64,000 nt of DNA from Cymbidium sinense. Its lineage: Eukaryota; Streptophyta; Magnoliopsida; Asparagales; Orchidaceae. Made by a program: the position numbers and the translations under genes. Position 1 is the first letter of the stretch. The number at the start of each line of letters is the position of its first letter. Shown here one piece after another: positions 1 to 11,682 of the stretch. The notes under the pieces are model-generated. The model did not search any database, was not told the DNA's origin, and saw nothing but the letters and a program-made list of their open reading frames with translations. The DNA is taken from NCBI GenBank assembly GCA_021442155.1, contig CM038223.1, forward strand, positions 32,896,983 through 32,960,982. Reading direction: 5' to 3'.

Positions 1-1815
1 ATAAACAAAGAAATAACCTTTCTTTGAATTCCTTAAGTCATGAAAAGGAAAAATTACATTAGGATAAATGTTCTTTTCAAATAACATAATGATCATTCCT
101 TTCAAATTAATTAAAATAAATTGAACCATTCCATAGTGTATAAAATATACAACTTGGAATTAATCATCAAAAGTCTAAATTCATTAATACACCTTAAAAG
201 AACTTCAAGAAATGAATAAATTAAAACAAGAAAGAAACATTAATGAAAAAGAATTATAGAATTGAAATGTAAGAAATCAAATAATCTTAAACATAATAAA
301 TTGAATATGAATTTACTTAGATTAATGAACATTAATGAAAATGAGTAAATGAAATTAACTTAAATTGAACAAATAAAATACCTATACCTAAGTTTAATGA
401 GTATGTTATATGAAATTAAAATGAAATGATATTACACATAAAGTTTTACCATAAATCAAATATAGAAATATACAAATATTAAATCAATGATGAATTCAAA
501 TAGCATAAATATTAAAACTTAATCAATGTAAGAGTAAATCTAAAATACAAATAAATTTAAGAAACTTGAAAGATATAAGTCATCATAATTAAGAAAGTAG
601 ACATGAAAAAATAACTCAAATTAAAGGAATAAATGATAAATGCCAATAACATAATATTAAGCCAAGGAATTATATGAAATTATAAACATAATAATTAAAG
701 AATTGAACTTAAAGAGAGAACCAAACTACATCATAAATAAATCATACTAATAAATTAATCAAACTTCAAGTGGAAAAGGATAAAGAAATTTAAAACAAAA
801 TGAAATAAATTGAAGTAATTCAAACCATCTAAATTCAAGTCAATTAAAATACTTAGGATTTTAGTTAGATCTTTATGATGAATCTTTACCTTAGAATAAA
901 GATATCATCATATTAGGACTTAGGATGTTAAATGGAATGGGCTCCACCCAAAATGGAACCTATTATATTCTTCATTCTTAGAAACCTAATCTAACTTTAA
1001 CATGATAAAATGTATATAAAATAATAAAAAATTCAGTAAATTATTAAATCATTTGATTTAAACTCATCTAAAGGAAAATAAACAAATACTCAGTACCAGA
1101 AATTGAAACCTAAAAGCCTAGAAATGTCTTACCACACAAACCCCTTTCTTCACAAACTAGAGTTATAAGTCATAGACCTTAGACTTACGTTCAACCGTTC
1201 TGTAATTTTCTGTAACTTTTTATAATGTTGTGATGAAAACTTCTTTTATTATTTTGTGGTGTACTATTTTAGACTAGATGGCTAGGATTGATTACCATTA
1301 GTCTGGATGGTAGGACATTATTTCAATGAGTAACATTATCTTTTGTAGGGAGTTGTGTTAAAGGGACTGCCATCATAAATATAAATTATAAAATTATTGT
1401 CTGCATACAAGAGCTAAATAGTCCATTAACAAAGCTTATAGGACTGGTGAATTTGTCAAGCAACTAATGCTAACTTAGTATGTTTGTAAAATATAATTAC
1501 TGTGTGCTATTTGAATTCTCCTAACATTTATTTTGCAAGGCTTATAATTTATTTTTTGAATTTAAAAATGTAAATTTGAGCTTATAATTAGGTTATGTTC
1601 TATGGGGGTCTAGGATTAGTAAGAATTGACCCTACTAGGAGATGGTGCAGAGGTCCCTTTTAAAACCCAATGGAGGTCCTTGAAGTAGGAGACTATCTTG
1701 AAAAGAAGACCTATAGATCTAGATTTGTAGTTCTAGGCTGGACTGTAAGGGCAGAGCTTGGCTGCCAAATTTCTTTTCTTCTAGGGTGTACAGAGGTACC
1801 TAGATGCATTGAAGT
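1..1815 (+). mobile_element. 3' part of a long Tat-type LTR (LTR0), truncated at both ends
   Basis: AT-rich tract followed by the conserved 3' LTR modules of the family. Seen directly: 'aggatgttaaatggaatggg' near 926, 'cacaaactagag' near 1151, 'tttgtagggagttgtg' near 1343, and the stretch ending in 'gggtgtacagaggtacc' near 1784, each with close counterparts at 6600-7460, 14640-15700 and 46990-47640. The copy breaks off at about 1815, inside the module that reads 'ggtacccggctgcattggcc' in LTR1; the terminal modules are missing. The short frame at 1670-1876 lies on this module and is not a credible gene. The left end is cut by the window. Confidence 0.75.
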
Positions 1816-2162
1816 TGGTGATGCATTATCTGATAATGAATCTGCAAGAAGATTAGAGCTTGAAGACATGGTTTGAAGGAAATTTGATTCATTAATATTT
1901 TAGAATAGAGTTATGATTGTATATATTATAATTATAGTTATGAAGTACTTCTTTATGAGTTATTATAATTTTGAAAGAGTCCTTATCTAGAAGACCTTCT
2001 ATTGGATGAAATATTTCCCTATATAGAAGACCTTCCATTTGATGTAATATTAGTATTTATTAAAATTTTCTTATATCTTTCCAACAATAAAATTGTAACT
2101 ATTTATAGATAAGTATAAAAGGGGCTAACTAATCACATGGTTTAGTTCAACTTGATAAACTA

Positions 2163-2208
<46 letters not shown>

Positions 2209-2266
2209 CTGAAAACTACTTAATATGTGAATCTGAAAAGAATTAATAAAAGGAAGATTGCCTTAG
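1816..2266. other. AT-rich gap with a TATA-like box and a short duplication
   Basis: No gene recognised. It holds a near-duplicated 'agaagaccttc' segment (about 1990 and 2022), a TATA-like 'tataaaagg' near 2115 and an (AT)n tract. Composition and the TATA box would fit the LTR of another, unidentified retroelement, but no terminal repeats or PBS were found, so this is only a guess. Confidence 0.35.
2169..2203. repeat. (AT)n microsatellite
   Basis: Uninterrupted AT dinucleotide run of about 17 units. Confidence 0.95.
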
Positions 2267-2269
2267 GGT

Positions 2270-2925
2270 GTTTGCTAGTTTGCTACTTTTTGCTTTTGGA
2301 AGAACTATAAAATCTAAGGTATGGTTTGGAGGCTTACTATAAACAATACTACAAGAAGTTCAACTGGTAGAGTGATTAATCATAGAATTGAATGCAAAAT
2401 CCACATGTTCTAATGTGTCATCCCACTTACTCAGTTGATCACCTGCTACACAATGGATCATATTGCCTAAAGTATAATTCACAACATTGGTTTGACAATC
2501 TATTTATGGATGGTATGCTAAACTTACTTTGAGTTTGGTATGAAAAAATTTCCTTAACTCTCTCCAAAAATGACTAATGAATCTGACTTCATGATTCGAG
2601 GTGAGAATTTTTTGCATGCAATGAAATCTTTCTATTTCCTTAAAGAATAATGTGGTTATAGTAACTGCATCATATGACTTTCTACATGGTACAAAGTGCA
2701 GCATCTTTGAGAATTGATGGACAATCACTATGACCGAATTGAATCCTTGCTTAGTCTTAGGCAAGTCGAGTACAAAATAAAGACTAATATTCTCCCAGAT
2801 AGAATCAGGTATTGGTAATCAAGTATACAAGCTAGTGTTCTGTCATGTTCCCTTAGAATTTTGGGAAAAAGTTCATCACTCCATAAACCATCAAACATTT
2901 CACCATAATTTGGGCAAAAAGATAT
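2270..2925 (-). pseudogene. Reina-like chromovirus integrase fragment
   Basis: Central part of a Ty3/gypsy integrase, the enzyme that inserts retroelement cDNA into the chromosome. Read on the minus strand: LPIPDSIWENISL near 2850-2810, then LPKTKQGFNSV, FSKMLHFVPCRKSYDAV (around the first catalytic Asp region), LFFKEIERFHCM, LTSNHEVRFISHFWREL (second catalytic region, where the usual SDRD is SNHE), then LAYHP, CQTNVVN, and LEHVDFAFNSMINHSTS. This order and wording match the core of plant Reina-type chromovirus integrases. Stops and frameshifts break it: the LPIPD part is in a different phase from part of its upstream sequence, and a stop follows AYHP. The right edge abuts LTR1 at 2929, so the LTR inserted into, or recombined beside, this older element. 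No chromodomain or LTR of its own is visible. Confidence 0.85.
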
Positions 2926-2928
2926 GCG

Positions 2929-5900
2929 TGTTGACCTCATTTTTGTATAAGATTAATTTAAATTCTAAAATCAATAATTAGGATGTACTAATCTTAAATA
3001 GGAATCTCTTAATTCAATGCTTAAGATGCTATACCTAGTGACCTAGTGCACTCTTCTTCGGATTTGATTGAACTTAATGGGCTCAGGTGGACTCAACCCA
3101 AATTTCAAATTTGGATCAAATCAAATCAAATCCAAATAATTCAAATTGAAATTAAATTAAAATAAAGGAACAAATCCATAACCAAATCAAAGTCAAATCT
3201 TGTCAACCCATTTGGAATAAGTTTGACTTAAGTGGGTCCCACTAAGTCAAAGTTCAACCCACCAAGAATTTGACCAAATTAAATCATTCCAAACATTTCA
3301 AATGATCAGATAAAAATGTTTGATCATGAATTTAAAGAAATTAAAATTCATTTAGACCTTAATTGGGTTCATTAGACCACTTATACTAAATGAACCTAAA
3401 TGAGTCTTATTGGGTTCAAACCTTAATCAAATTGAAATCAACTCAATTTGGTTGCTCAAAATTCATTTGAGAATAATAATCAAACAAAATCTAACTCATT
3501 ATTAGGTCTAATTTGGTCAAATTGATCATTTGACCTAAATGAAACCCAAACTTAACCCATTAAGCCCACTTTGGGTCAAATGGTTCAAATTGAAATCCAA
3601 TTAAAATTAAGTAAAATTAATCACTCCAAATCATCTCACACATGTGATTAAGCATAATTGGAGTGTGAATGTACTTTAATTGAGTAAAATTTAGTCATTT
3701 GACTGAACCAAATCCAACTTAACCCATTTAAGGAAAATGGGTCAAATAGACTTCGAGTTGGGCTAAACCATCATGTGGCATCGGTTAAATCAATTCCTAA
3801 ACATCAAATGGACAATCAAGGATGATCCAAATCAAAATTTAAAACCAATTAATGGTGGTTAAAGCATTTGTGACTTAAATTAAATCTAATGCTAAGGTTA
3901 ATCACCAAATAGATTCAAATTGAAATGAAACCTACTGTACTTATTTAAATTCTTCCTTGCATGGATTAAAAGAGATTGCCAGTAATCTTAATTAAATTTA
4001 TCAAATCTAAATCAAGCAAAAATGATAAACTTATCCAATGGAAAAGAGGGATTATAGGAAGCAAAGTCCACTTTGATTTCTTTAATCCCTTATCCCATTT
4101 AAATTCCATCTCTTGGCTAAAAGACAAGGATGATGGCTTCCATCAATTGAAGGCCATCAAAGGAGGAAGAAACAAAATGAAATTGGATTTCTTCAAGGAG
4201 AAACCAAGGAGAAACCATGGAAGAAAAAAGAGAACCTATGGCTCATCCAAGGAAAAAGGGAAGATGAATTATCTTCCTCCCTTCCATTCCATAATCGATT
4301 CATGTTCACAAGGCCAAGGGAGATTGAATCCACCCATTGGGCAGCCTTGCTGCCACTGGTGGCTAGATTTTGGCCACTTAGAAACCCAAAGAAGTATTCC
4401 TCAGCCAAGCATGGAAAGAGGGAGGGAGAGCCAATTCCATCACCCTTTTCTTCTCAAATCATTCACCAAAGCAAGAGATGAAGAAAGAGACCCTTCCCCC
4501 AACTCCTCGCCATCAACTCACCGAAAAAGGAATGTAAATCGATGGCCTTGGAGCTCCTTTAATGGTGAAATGCAAAGGAGCATCTCCTACATCAAATTGA
4601 ACATTTCAACATGTTCAAGAGGTTGAGGCAACCTCAATAGAATTGCCACCCCATCCTCTCGCCGCTAGGAGGCTGAAGAATGTCCAAGCCGGATTCTGAT
4701 CCAATGTTGGTCTACGGAGCAATCCACGGGGAGGCAAGCCGCCAAATTACATACAAACCTTCATCACATCAAAATAAAGTTAATGGTATCGATCTCATTA
4801 TCGGTGATCACTAGAATTGAGGCACGCTCCACCACCATCTCCTTAAGCCATCAATTTTGGTACTTTTTGAGACAAAATTAATCCCCAATTGGTTTAAACT
4901 GCATGGATTGGTTGCAAAATGATCCTTGATCATTTTGCAATCAAAAATGATTTGAAAATCACCAATGATCACCAAAATTTTGGCAAAAATGATGGATGGT
5001 GTCTGTCTCTTACAGGAGAGTTACGGATTTAATCTCCACTGCCTGATCCTTCTATTAGGATCAGATGGTCGTGATTTAGTCAGACATTTTATTTTATCCC
5101 TTAAGGATGCTGAAAATTGAATCGGGATTGCCTGGTCTATGAACAGACAGTCAAGGATCGTCCCACATGGTAGTGCTTTTGACGTGAATGCCATGCATGA
5201 TCCGCTTGACCAAATCACGACTCGTCACATGGCAACGACACCACGAAGGCTGCTATGTCGGCCCGCCTTTATAAAATGAGTAAATCCCCCTTAAAATTAA
5301 TTAAAAATTACAAAAATTTTAAAATTCATAGAAATATAAATACAAATCTAAAAATTACAAACTTGGGCTTTGTGGATTTATCTTGATGAGAGGAATCCAT
5401 TAAAATTAAAATACCAAATTAATTTAGGATATTTTAGCCTTAATTTGACTTTGAATGAAACAATTAAACCTTAATTGATCACAAACCATTAATTAAATTC
5501 AAATGAAACATTGAGGAACTAAAATTTATGTTAAAACACACCCTAGGAAAATTTTCATGAATTATTGCATTGTAATTCATGAAATATGAAATTTTAAATC
5601 CTAAACCTCAATATTAATTAAATAAATTAATATAAAATGAATTAAATAACCTTTAATCAACTTAATGAACTCTAATGAACATAAAAACACTAACAAAATT
5701 TATTCAAACTTAATAAATCCAAAATTGCTTAATTAAGTAATTAATTGAATTAAATAATTCAAATAATTAACCAAAAATTAATTAGATCACAATAAATCAA
5801 CAAAATGTCTAAAAATTATGAATGAACCCTCTTTGGAAATATCTTTCAGAGAGGAATCAATGAAAAACTTAAATGAACTTCATAAAATTAGGCCTAATTT

Positions 5901-8817
5901 GGGTTTTAATGAAATAATTAAAACCTTAATTACACCCAAATTATGAATCTAATCAAAATGAAACTTTAGAAACATGAAATTGGCATGGAACCCCACTTGC
6001 AATTAAAATTTCAAACCCAATTGACCTTTGGATTGGGAATACTTGAATTTCTAAATTCTTTAGTCAATATAAATCAAATAATTAATAAAGAAAATTCATG
6101 AATTCATCAAATCATGAAATAATTTGAACTAATCTTAATCAAACATCCTAAGTCAAAGAACTTAATCATTTTTATGCTTAACGGGTTAATGAAATCAATA
6201 ATGCATGTTAAGCTTAGTTAAACCTTAAGCTAATAAAATCATAATCACAAACACTTAATGAAATTTGAATATGTAATCAATCTAACCTAAGAATGGACTA
6301 AACATTGACCTAAGTGTCTTAGATTCATTATTTGAACTAAATGAAATGAACATAACTTAAAACTAAACCAAATCAATTCCAAATGAAACAAATTAAATCA
6401 AATGAAATAATTCAAAACAAATTAAACCAAATTGAAATCTAAACCAAGAATGCTCAAATCAAAAGAATGAAATGGAAAATCAAATCCAAAATCTAAATAA
6501 AATCTAAAATCACATCTAAATTAAAATCACTTAAGGATCTTAGTTTGACCATTGGGATAGATCTTCATCTTAGGATGAAGGTTTCATTCGACTAGGTAGG
6601 ATGTTGAATAGAATAGATTCCACTCAAAAGTGGAATTCATTATACTCTTCAATCTTGGAAACCTAAACTTCACTTTAATCAAATAAAAGTGAAATCAAAA
6701 TGAAAATAAATCATTAAATCAATTGAATTGAAACCATCCAAAGGTAAAATTCAAACAAACTCAAAAAGCCAAATTGGAACTTGAACTAAAGAGGCCTAGC
6801 AAAGTCTTGCTACACAAGCCTATTTGCTTCACACACTAGATCATTAGAACACGACTGACTTAGGTTAGGTCATTCTATGATTCTTTATGATTCCCTATGA
6901 TGTGTTGTGATATGATGTGCTTCATATGTCTCGGTGGCATGCTATTTTAGATTGCATGTCAAGGTTTGTTTGCCCGTTGGACTAGATGATAGGATGTTCT
7001 TTTAGATATAACATTGTCTTCTATAGGGCGTTATGCTAGAAAGGATTGCTATCATAAATAAAATTAAAATATTATTTTCTTGCAAGTATGCTTAAGTCCT
7101 TAAGCATAGCCCAAAAGACAGGTGGGCTTGGCAAGTTGCTAATGCTAAGCTCATATGTTTATGAAATATAATTATCATGTACTATTTGTATTTTGCTGAC
7201 ATTTATTTTGTAGAGCTTAAAAATGAATTTGGAAATCAAAATGTAAATTTGAGCTTAGAATTAGGTTAGGATCTATGGGTCTAGGATTAGCAGGAGTTGG
7301 CCCTACCAGAAGATAGATGTAGTGGATGTCCTTGAAGAAGGAGACGATCCTGGAAAGAAGACCCATAGATCTAGACTTGTAGTTGTAGGTTGGACTGTAA
7401 AAGGGTAGAGCTCGATTTCCTGTTTGCTCTTTCTTTCGGCGTGTATAGCGGTACCCGGCTGCATTGGCCTTTTTCTTAAATTAAATTGGCTTTATTTATT
7501 TTTGATGTGCAATAGAATCAACCTACTTTCTAGGTTTCTTTCTGTGTTGTGCTTTCCTATGATTGAATGCCTTGGCAGTCATAGGAAAAAATAAATTTTA
7601 TACTTAACCTAAATTCAAACAACTAAAACAAAAATAAAATAAAATTAAAACTTCACATAAACTAAAGCCTTAAGAAAAACTTAAAATCAATTAGAAATCA
7701 ATTAGATTTCAAAAGAATTGGGCAACATCTTCTATTGCACATAAGGGGCATCTAACCTATGAGGATGACCACCTTCTTGGGGAAGCCTGCCTCTATTATT
7801 GATTTGGCCTATAACCATTTCTAATTGCATGGCATTATGCATAAAAATGCATAACCAAGACCTTAAATAATTCTTGAATCAAAACATTTAAAATCTAAAA
7901 ATGTGCATTAGTTAGATCCATTTCATACCCTACATGATCTTAAGGATTACAGAGTGAGTCGTGTTCATAGATTCGTTTCATAAAAATACAATAGCTCAAC
8001 CATCTTACATTCATGAGACTTAGTGTCATGAATTTAAAATACCTTTAGGTGGTGTTAGCTAGTAGCCTCTCCAGGTGGGTTGTAAGTCCAGAAGAGGCAG
8101 GGATAGGTTAATTCCCTTAAGTGAGAGGAATAATCAATAATTCTCAAATTAAAATTAGGTCAAACATCTGACATATGTCAGAAGCACCTATAGACTAGGT
8201 TCTAGAGCATCTTTTCTAGGAATAATCTTCAACCCTAAGCATTTCTACTGTCTTGTGCTGCTAGAATGTAAGTCCTATATTTCTAAAGAAATATGAACTC
8301 AAAATCTAAACTAAATTCCAAAATTTAAAACCCAATTATAGGATAATTGAAATGTCTGCTAGGCATCCCAATATTAATAGGCATTTCACACTTCATCCTA
8401 TTTGGCTCCTAAAATAACTCTCTCTAAGTTGGATCGATCCCAATTGAAAACTCCAAAAAATTAATCCTTTGAAAATCAAGTTAAAAATCTTAGAAATAAC
8501 AACTTATGTCTTTAATCAAGAGTATTCTTAGGAAGAGACCCTTCTGAAGATATAATTAACTATAGGGGCTTGCCTCTATAGAGAACCATGAATGAAGTTT
8601 AAAATAAACCCTGTTCTACCTTCCATGTAGTTTTGGAGAAAAATCTCTGGTACATGAAAGATCCATTAGCCTTAGAGTTTTTTATCAAATGATTGAATCC
8701 ATTGTAGGATAACATGTTTATCTATTGAGATAATATGTTTATTCCTTGATGACATATTTTATCATCAAAAAAAGATATTCCTAAACTCCATGTGGTGTCA
8801 TAAATTTTTCTCATCAA
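2929..8817 (+). mobile_element. LTR1: solo long LTR of the Tat-type family (5.9 kb)
   Basis: Starts TGTTGACCTCATTTTTG and ends near 'gtggtgtcataaatttttctc'. Module order: start 2929; words like 'gggtcaaatggttc' 3070-3780; GC-richer core 3960-5280 with a TATA-like 'cctttataaaatga' at 5266; AT tract 5280-6530; 'ggatgttgaatagaatag' near 6600; 'cacacactagatcatt' near 6831; 'tctatagggcgttatgc' near 7020; 'ggtacccggctgcattggcc' near 7451; 'taaggggcatctaacc' near 7743; end module 8510-8817. The 216-codon open frame at 3976-4626 is in the core and has no recognisable domain or counterpart in the other LTRs. The ~95 bp sub-repeat of other copies is absent. A PBS-like remnant and then another LTR follow directly, so no internal region survives. 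Confidence 0.75.
5262..5278 (+). promoter_or_regulatory. TATA-like box in LTR1 core
   Basis: 'cctttataaaatgag' follows a GC-rich run 'gtcggcccgcc'. The homologous place in LTR3 is 'cacatttaaataagaaatt' at about 12365, after 'gccatgtggctctg'. Conservation of an AT box after a 'catgtgg/cacatgg' word in both LTRs suggests the retroelement promoter, but the transcription start is unknown. Confidence 0.35.
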
Positions 8818-8856
8818 CACGACTAGACCAATTGAACCATTTTGTCTCACTTAGTG
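8818..8856 (+). other. Decayed PBS and leader stub after LTR1
   Basis: 'acgactagaccaattgaacc' sits exactly where element A has its PBS (TGGCAACTCTACTAGGGA). It shares CGACT and the following spacing only weakly; the assignment rests mainly on position. Only about 20 bases of leader remain before LTR2 begins. Confidence 0.4.
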
Positions 8857-10232
8857 TTTTTGACCTCATTTTTGGATGAGGTTGATATTATCTCTTATAC
8901 TAGTAATTATGACACCTAATCTTATATTAGGAGTTTTAAATTATGCACTAAAGACACTACACTTAGTGACTACGTGTCTAAACAAATTAAAACTAAATAA
9001 CAAACTAAGTTAAATATAAATCTAATGCTAAAAGTCAAATTTAAAATCAAAACTAAAAGTAAATCAAATTTAATGCCCTAAGGTGAATGCCTAGGCCACC
9101 CTAGTGAATCCTTGTAGAACCTGACATAATCCAAGTTGATTAGTTGAACTTGAAGAAAACCCAAATATAATAGAATCCAACCAAAATCTGAATTAAACAC
9201 ATATAAATTAAAATATAAATTCAATTGTGTTTAGATTGAGGTTGCTGAGATGGTTGACCCAACTAACCTATTTAAGCCTAAAATCACATGAGACCAAGAT
9301 AAATCAAATAAAATCAAAATAGAAAGAAATCAAATCAAACATAAAGTCTAAAATAAATACATAAATATAAATGAACCCAAAATTAAATCTAGATGAAGTT
9401 CAAGGTAGTCAATTATGTCAATTGACCAAGTCAAAAAGTCAGCCCATCAAATTAAACTAAATTGAGTCACTCTAGTGACTCAAATTCATGAAATTAATAT
9501 ATTTAAACAAATCTAAATCTAATAAGGTCTCAAATGGGTTAATTGGATCATTTGGCTATAATAGACCCAAATAGACTCTATTGAACTTAAATTTAAATTA
9601 AATTTAAATAAATTCAAATCAAATATCCAATATCATTTAAAAATCATAAATGAGTATAATTCAACTAATTTTTAGGATTAATTTGACCAATTTGGTCATT
9701 CAACCCAAACAAACCTATGTTAACCTATTAAGGCCAATTTGGGTCAAAAATGAGTCTAAATCAAAATCAGTTTTAAATTAATTAAAATTAATTGATCAAA
9801 ATAATTTCAAACAATTAAATAAATATAATTGAATCCCAAACATATCTTAGTTGAACTAATTTGATCATTTGAGTCAACTAAACAAATTTGATCAACTAAA
9901 TCCATAGAGATAAATGTCAATTTCTTTAATTGAGAGTATTCTTAGAAGGAATTCATTTCCTTCTAAGATGTAATTAACTATAGAGGCATGCCCTTCTAGG
10001 GAATTATAAACCCTCATATAAAATAAACTTTGTTATATTTTTTATGTAGTTCGAGGGAAAGATCTTTAGTACATCAAAGACTCATCAGCATTATTAGTCC
10101 TTATTATGTAATCAAATCCATTATAGTGTAATATATTTATCTTTTGAGGTAATATAATTATCCTTTAATGATGTATTTAATTGCTTAAATAAGTACCCCT
10201 GAGATTTACATGGTTCCATAAATTTTCTCCAT
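8857..10232 (+). mobile_element. LTR2: internally deleted long LTR (1.4 kb)
   Basis: Begins TTTTGACCTCATTTTTGG with the same terminal hairpin and following text ('aggttgatattatctcttat') as the other copies. At about 9900 the 5' part ('gatcaactaaatccatagag') jumps to the 3' end module ('aataaatgtcaatttcttta...gagagtattcttagaagg', compare 16725 and 8510). The core, promoter, AT tract and 3' modules (about 4.5-5 kb) are missing. It ends near 'acatggttccataaattttc'. Confidence 0.75.
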
Positions 10233-10242
10233 AAATGTGAGC

Positions 10243-10279
10243 TGAGAGTCCACCATAATGGGAATCCTTGATTATTTAT
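10243..10279 (+). other. Decayed PBS and leader stub after LTR2
   Basis: 'tgagagtccaccataatggg' resembles the tRNA-Arg-type PBS consensus TGGCGACTCCACTGGGGA with a few inserted bases. Leader text of about 15 bases follows, then LTR3 starts. Same arrangement as after LTR1. Confidence 0.45.
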
Positions 10280-11607
10280 TATTGACCTCATTTTTGAATG
10301 AGGTTAACATCATTTCTAAAGTTAATAATTAGGACACCTAATCCTAGATTCAGAATCTCCTAATTAGACACTTAGGATACTTCACTTATTGGCTTAGTGT
10401 ACCTTTCTGAGGTCTAACCTAACTCAATAGAATTGGATAGACCTAAACTAAATTCAAATTTAAATCCAAAACAATTGAAATCTAAATTTAAGCAAACTTA
10501 AATCAAGGTGAACAAGATAATTAACCTAAAAGCCACTTAAACTTAAAAGAAATTAAAGCTAAATCAAAATAAATCGAAACCATGAAACCAATTGGCAAGG
10601 ATAAAATCAAATCCAAACCATGAAACCCTTTTAATATAGGCTTGACTTATTTGGGCCTCACCAAGTTAAAGGTCAACCCACCAAAATTTGATCAAATAAA
10701 ATTATTTCAAATTGTCCAAATGATAAAATTAACATGTTTAAAGATGAATTTAAAGAAATATAAATCCATTAAAAACTTAATTAGGCTAATTAGATCATTT
10801 GATCTAAATTGGATTAAATGAGCCTTTTTGAATTCAAATCCCAAACAAATCGAAATCAACCCAAATTAGCTATCCAAATTAATTTGAAAATTATTATGAA
10901 ATATAATTAAATCAATCATTAGGACTAAGTTGACCAATTTTCTCATTTGACCTAAATGAATCCAAGTTAACCTATTAAGTCCAATTTGGGTCAATTGGGT
11001 CAAAATTGAAATCAATTTCAAACTAATAGAAATCAATAATTCCAAATCATCTCACACATCTGATTAAGCATGATTGAAATCTAAAAAAAACTTAATTAAG
11101 CTAAATGGGTCATTTGACTTAATTGAAATAAACTTAACCCATTTAAGCCCAAATGGGTCAAGTTGAGATAAATTGAAAAAATCAACTTAAAAACAAAATA
11201 CCTAAAGGAATTAATCAATCATAAATATAATTAAACATAATTGAACTTAAATATAAAATCAAATAATCATTTGAATTGATTTAAACCAATATGAATGAAT
11301 GGTGAGAATGTGACCTTAAAGCTTCCACTAATTATATTCTAAATCATTTTAACCTATTCTAAAATAAGTTTAGGATAAGTGGCAGCCAACATGAAGTGGA
11401 TTAGGATGATCCAAATGCATCCAAAAGAGGGAAAAATCCATGGATAAATGAGGTGTAATATCCAAACAAGCTTCTCCCCAATCCAAGATACCCCTTTGAT
11501 TCATCTTCCCCACTGCATCCTCACTGCCTTGGACCCATCCCAATCAAGTGACCACCACTTGGAGCTAGCCTCCAAGGGTGGTAATTACCTTGGCTGACCA
11601 TGGCAAG

Positions 11608-11642
11608 CCTCCTTATATAAGAAGCTCTCAGCCTCTATTAGC

Positions 11643-11682
<40 letters not shown>
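11608..11682 (+). promoter_or_regulatory. TATA box plus GA tract in LTR3 core
   Basis: 'ccttatataagaagctctc' at about 11610 is a good plant TATA context, and a (GA)18 tract follows about 30 bases downstream, where an RNA start and 5' leader would lie. The LTR of element B also has a TATA-like box with a purine/pyrimidine microsatellite downstream of it. Promoter function is inferred. Confidence 0.45.
11645..11680. repeat. (GA)n microsatellite
   Basis: About 18 uninterrupted GA units. Confidence 0.95.

Noticed and set aside
1670..1876. 68-codon frame
   Set aside because: Overlaps the LTR 3' module that is repeated at 7320, 15560 and 24350 without an open frame.
2359..2385. 'actggtagagtgattaatca', resembling a tRNA D-arm
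   Set aside because: It is the antisense of integrase text (SMINHSTS) and no cloverleaf can be completed.
3976..4626. 216-codon open frame on the plus strand as a gene
   Set aside because: Inside an LTR core, no recognisable domain, not conserved in the equivalent part of the other LTRs.
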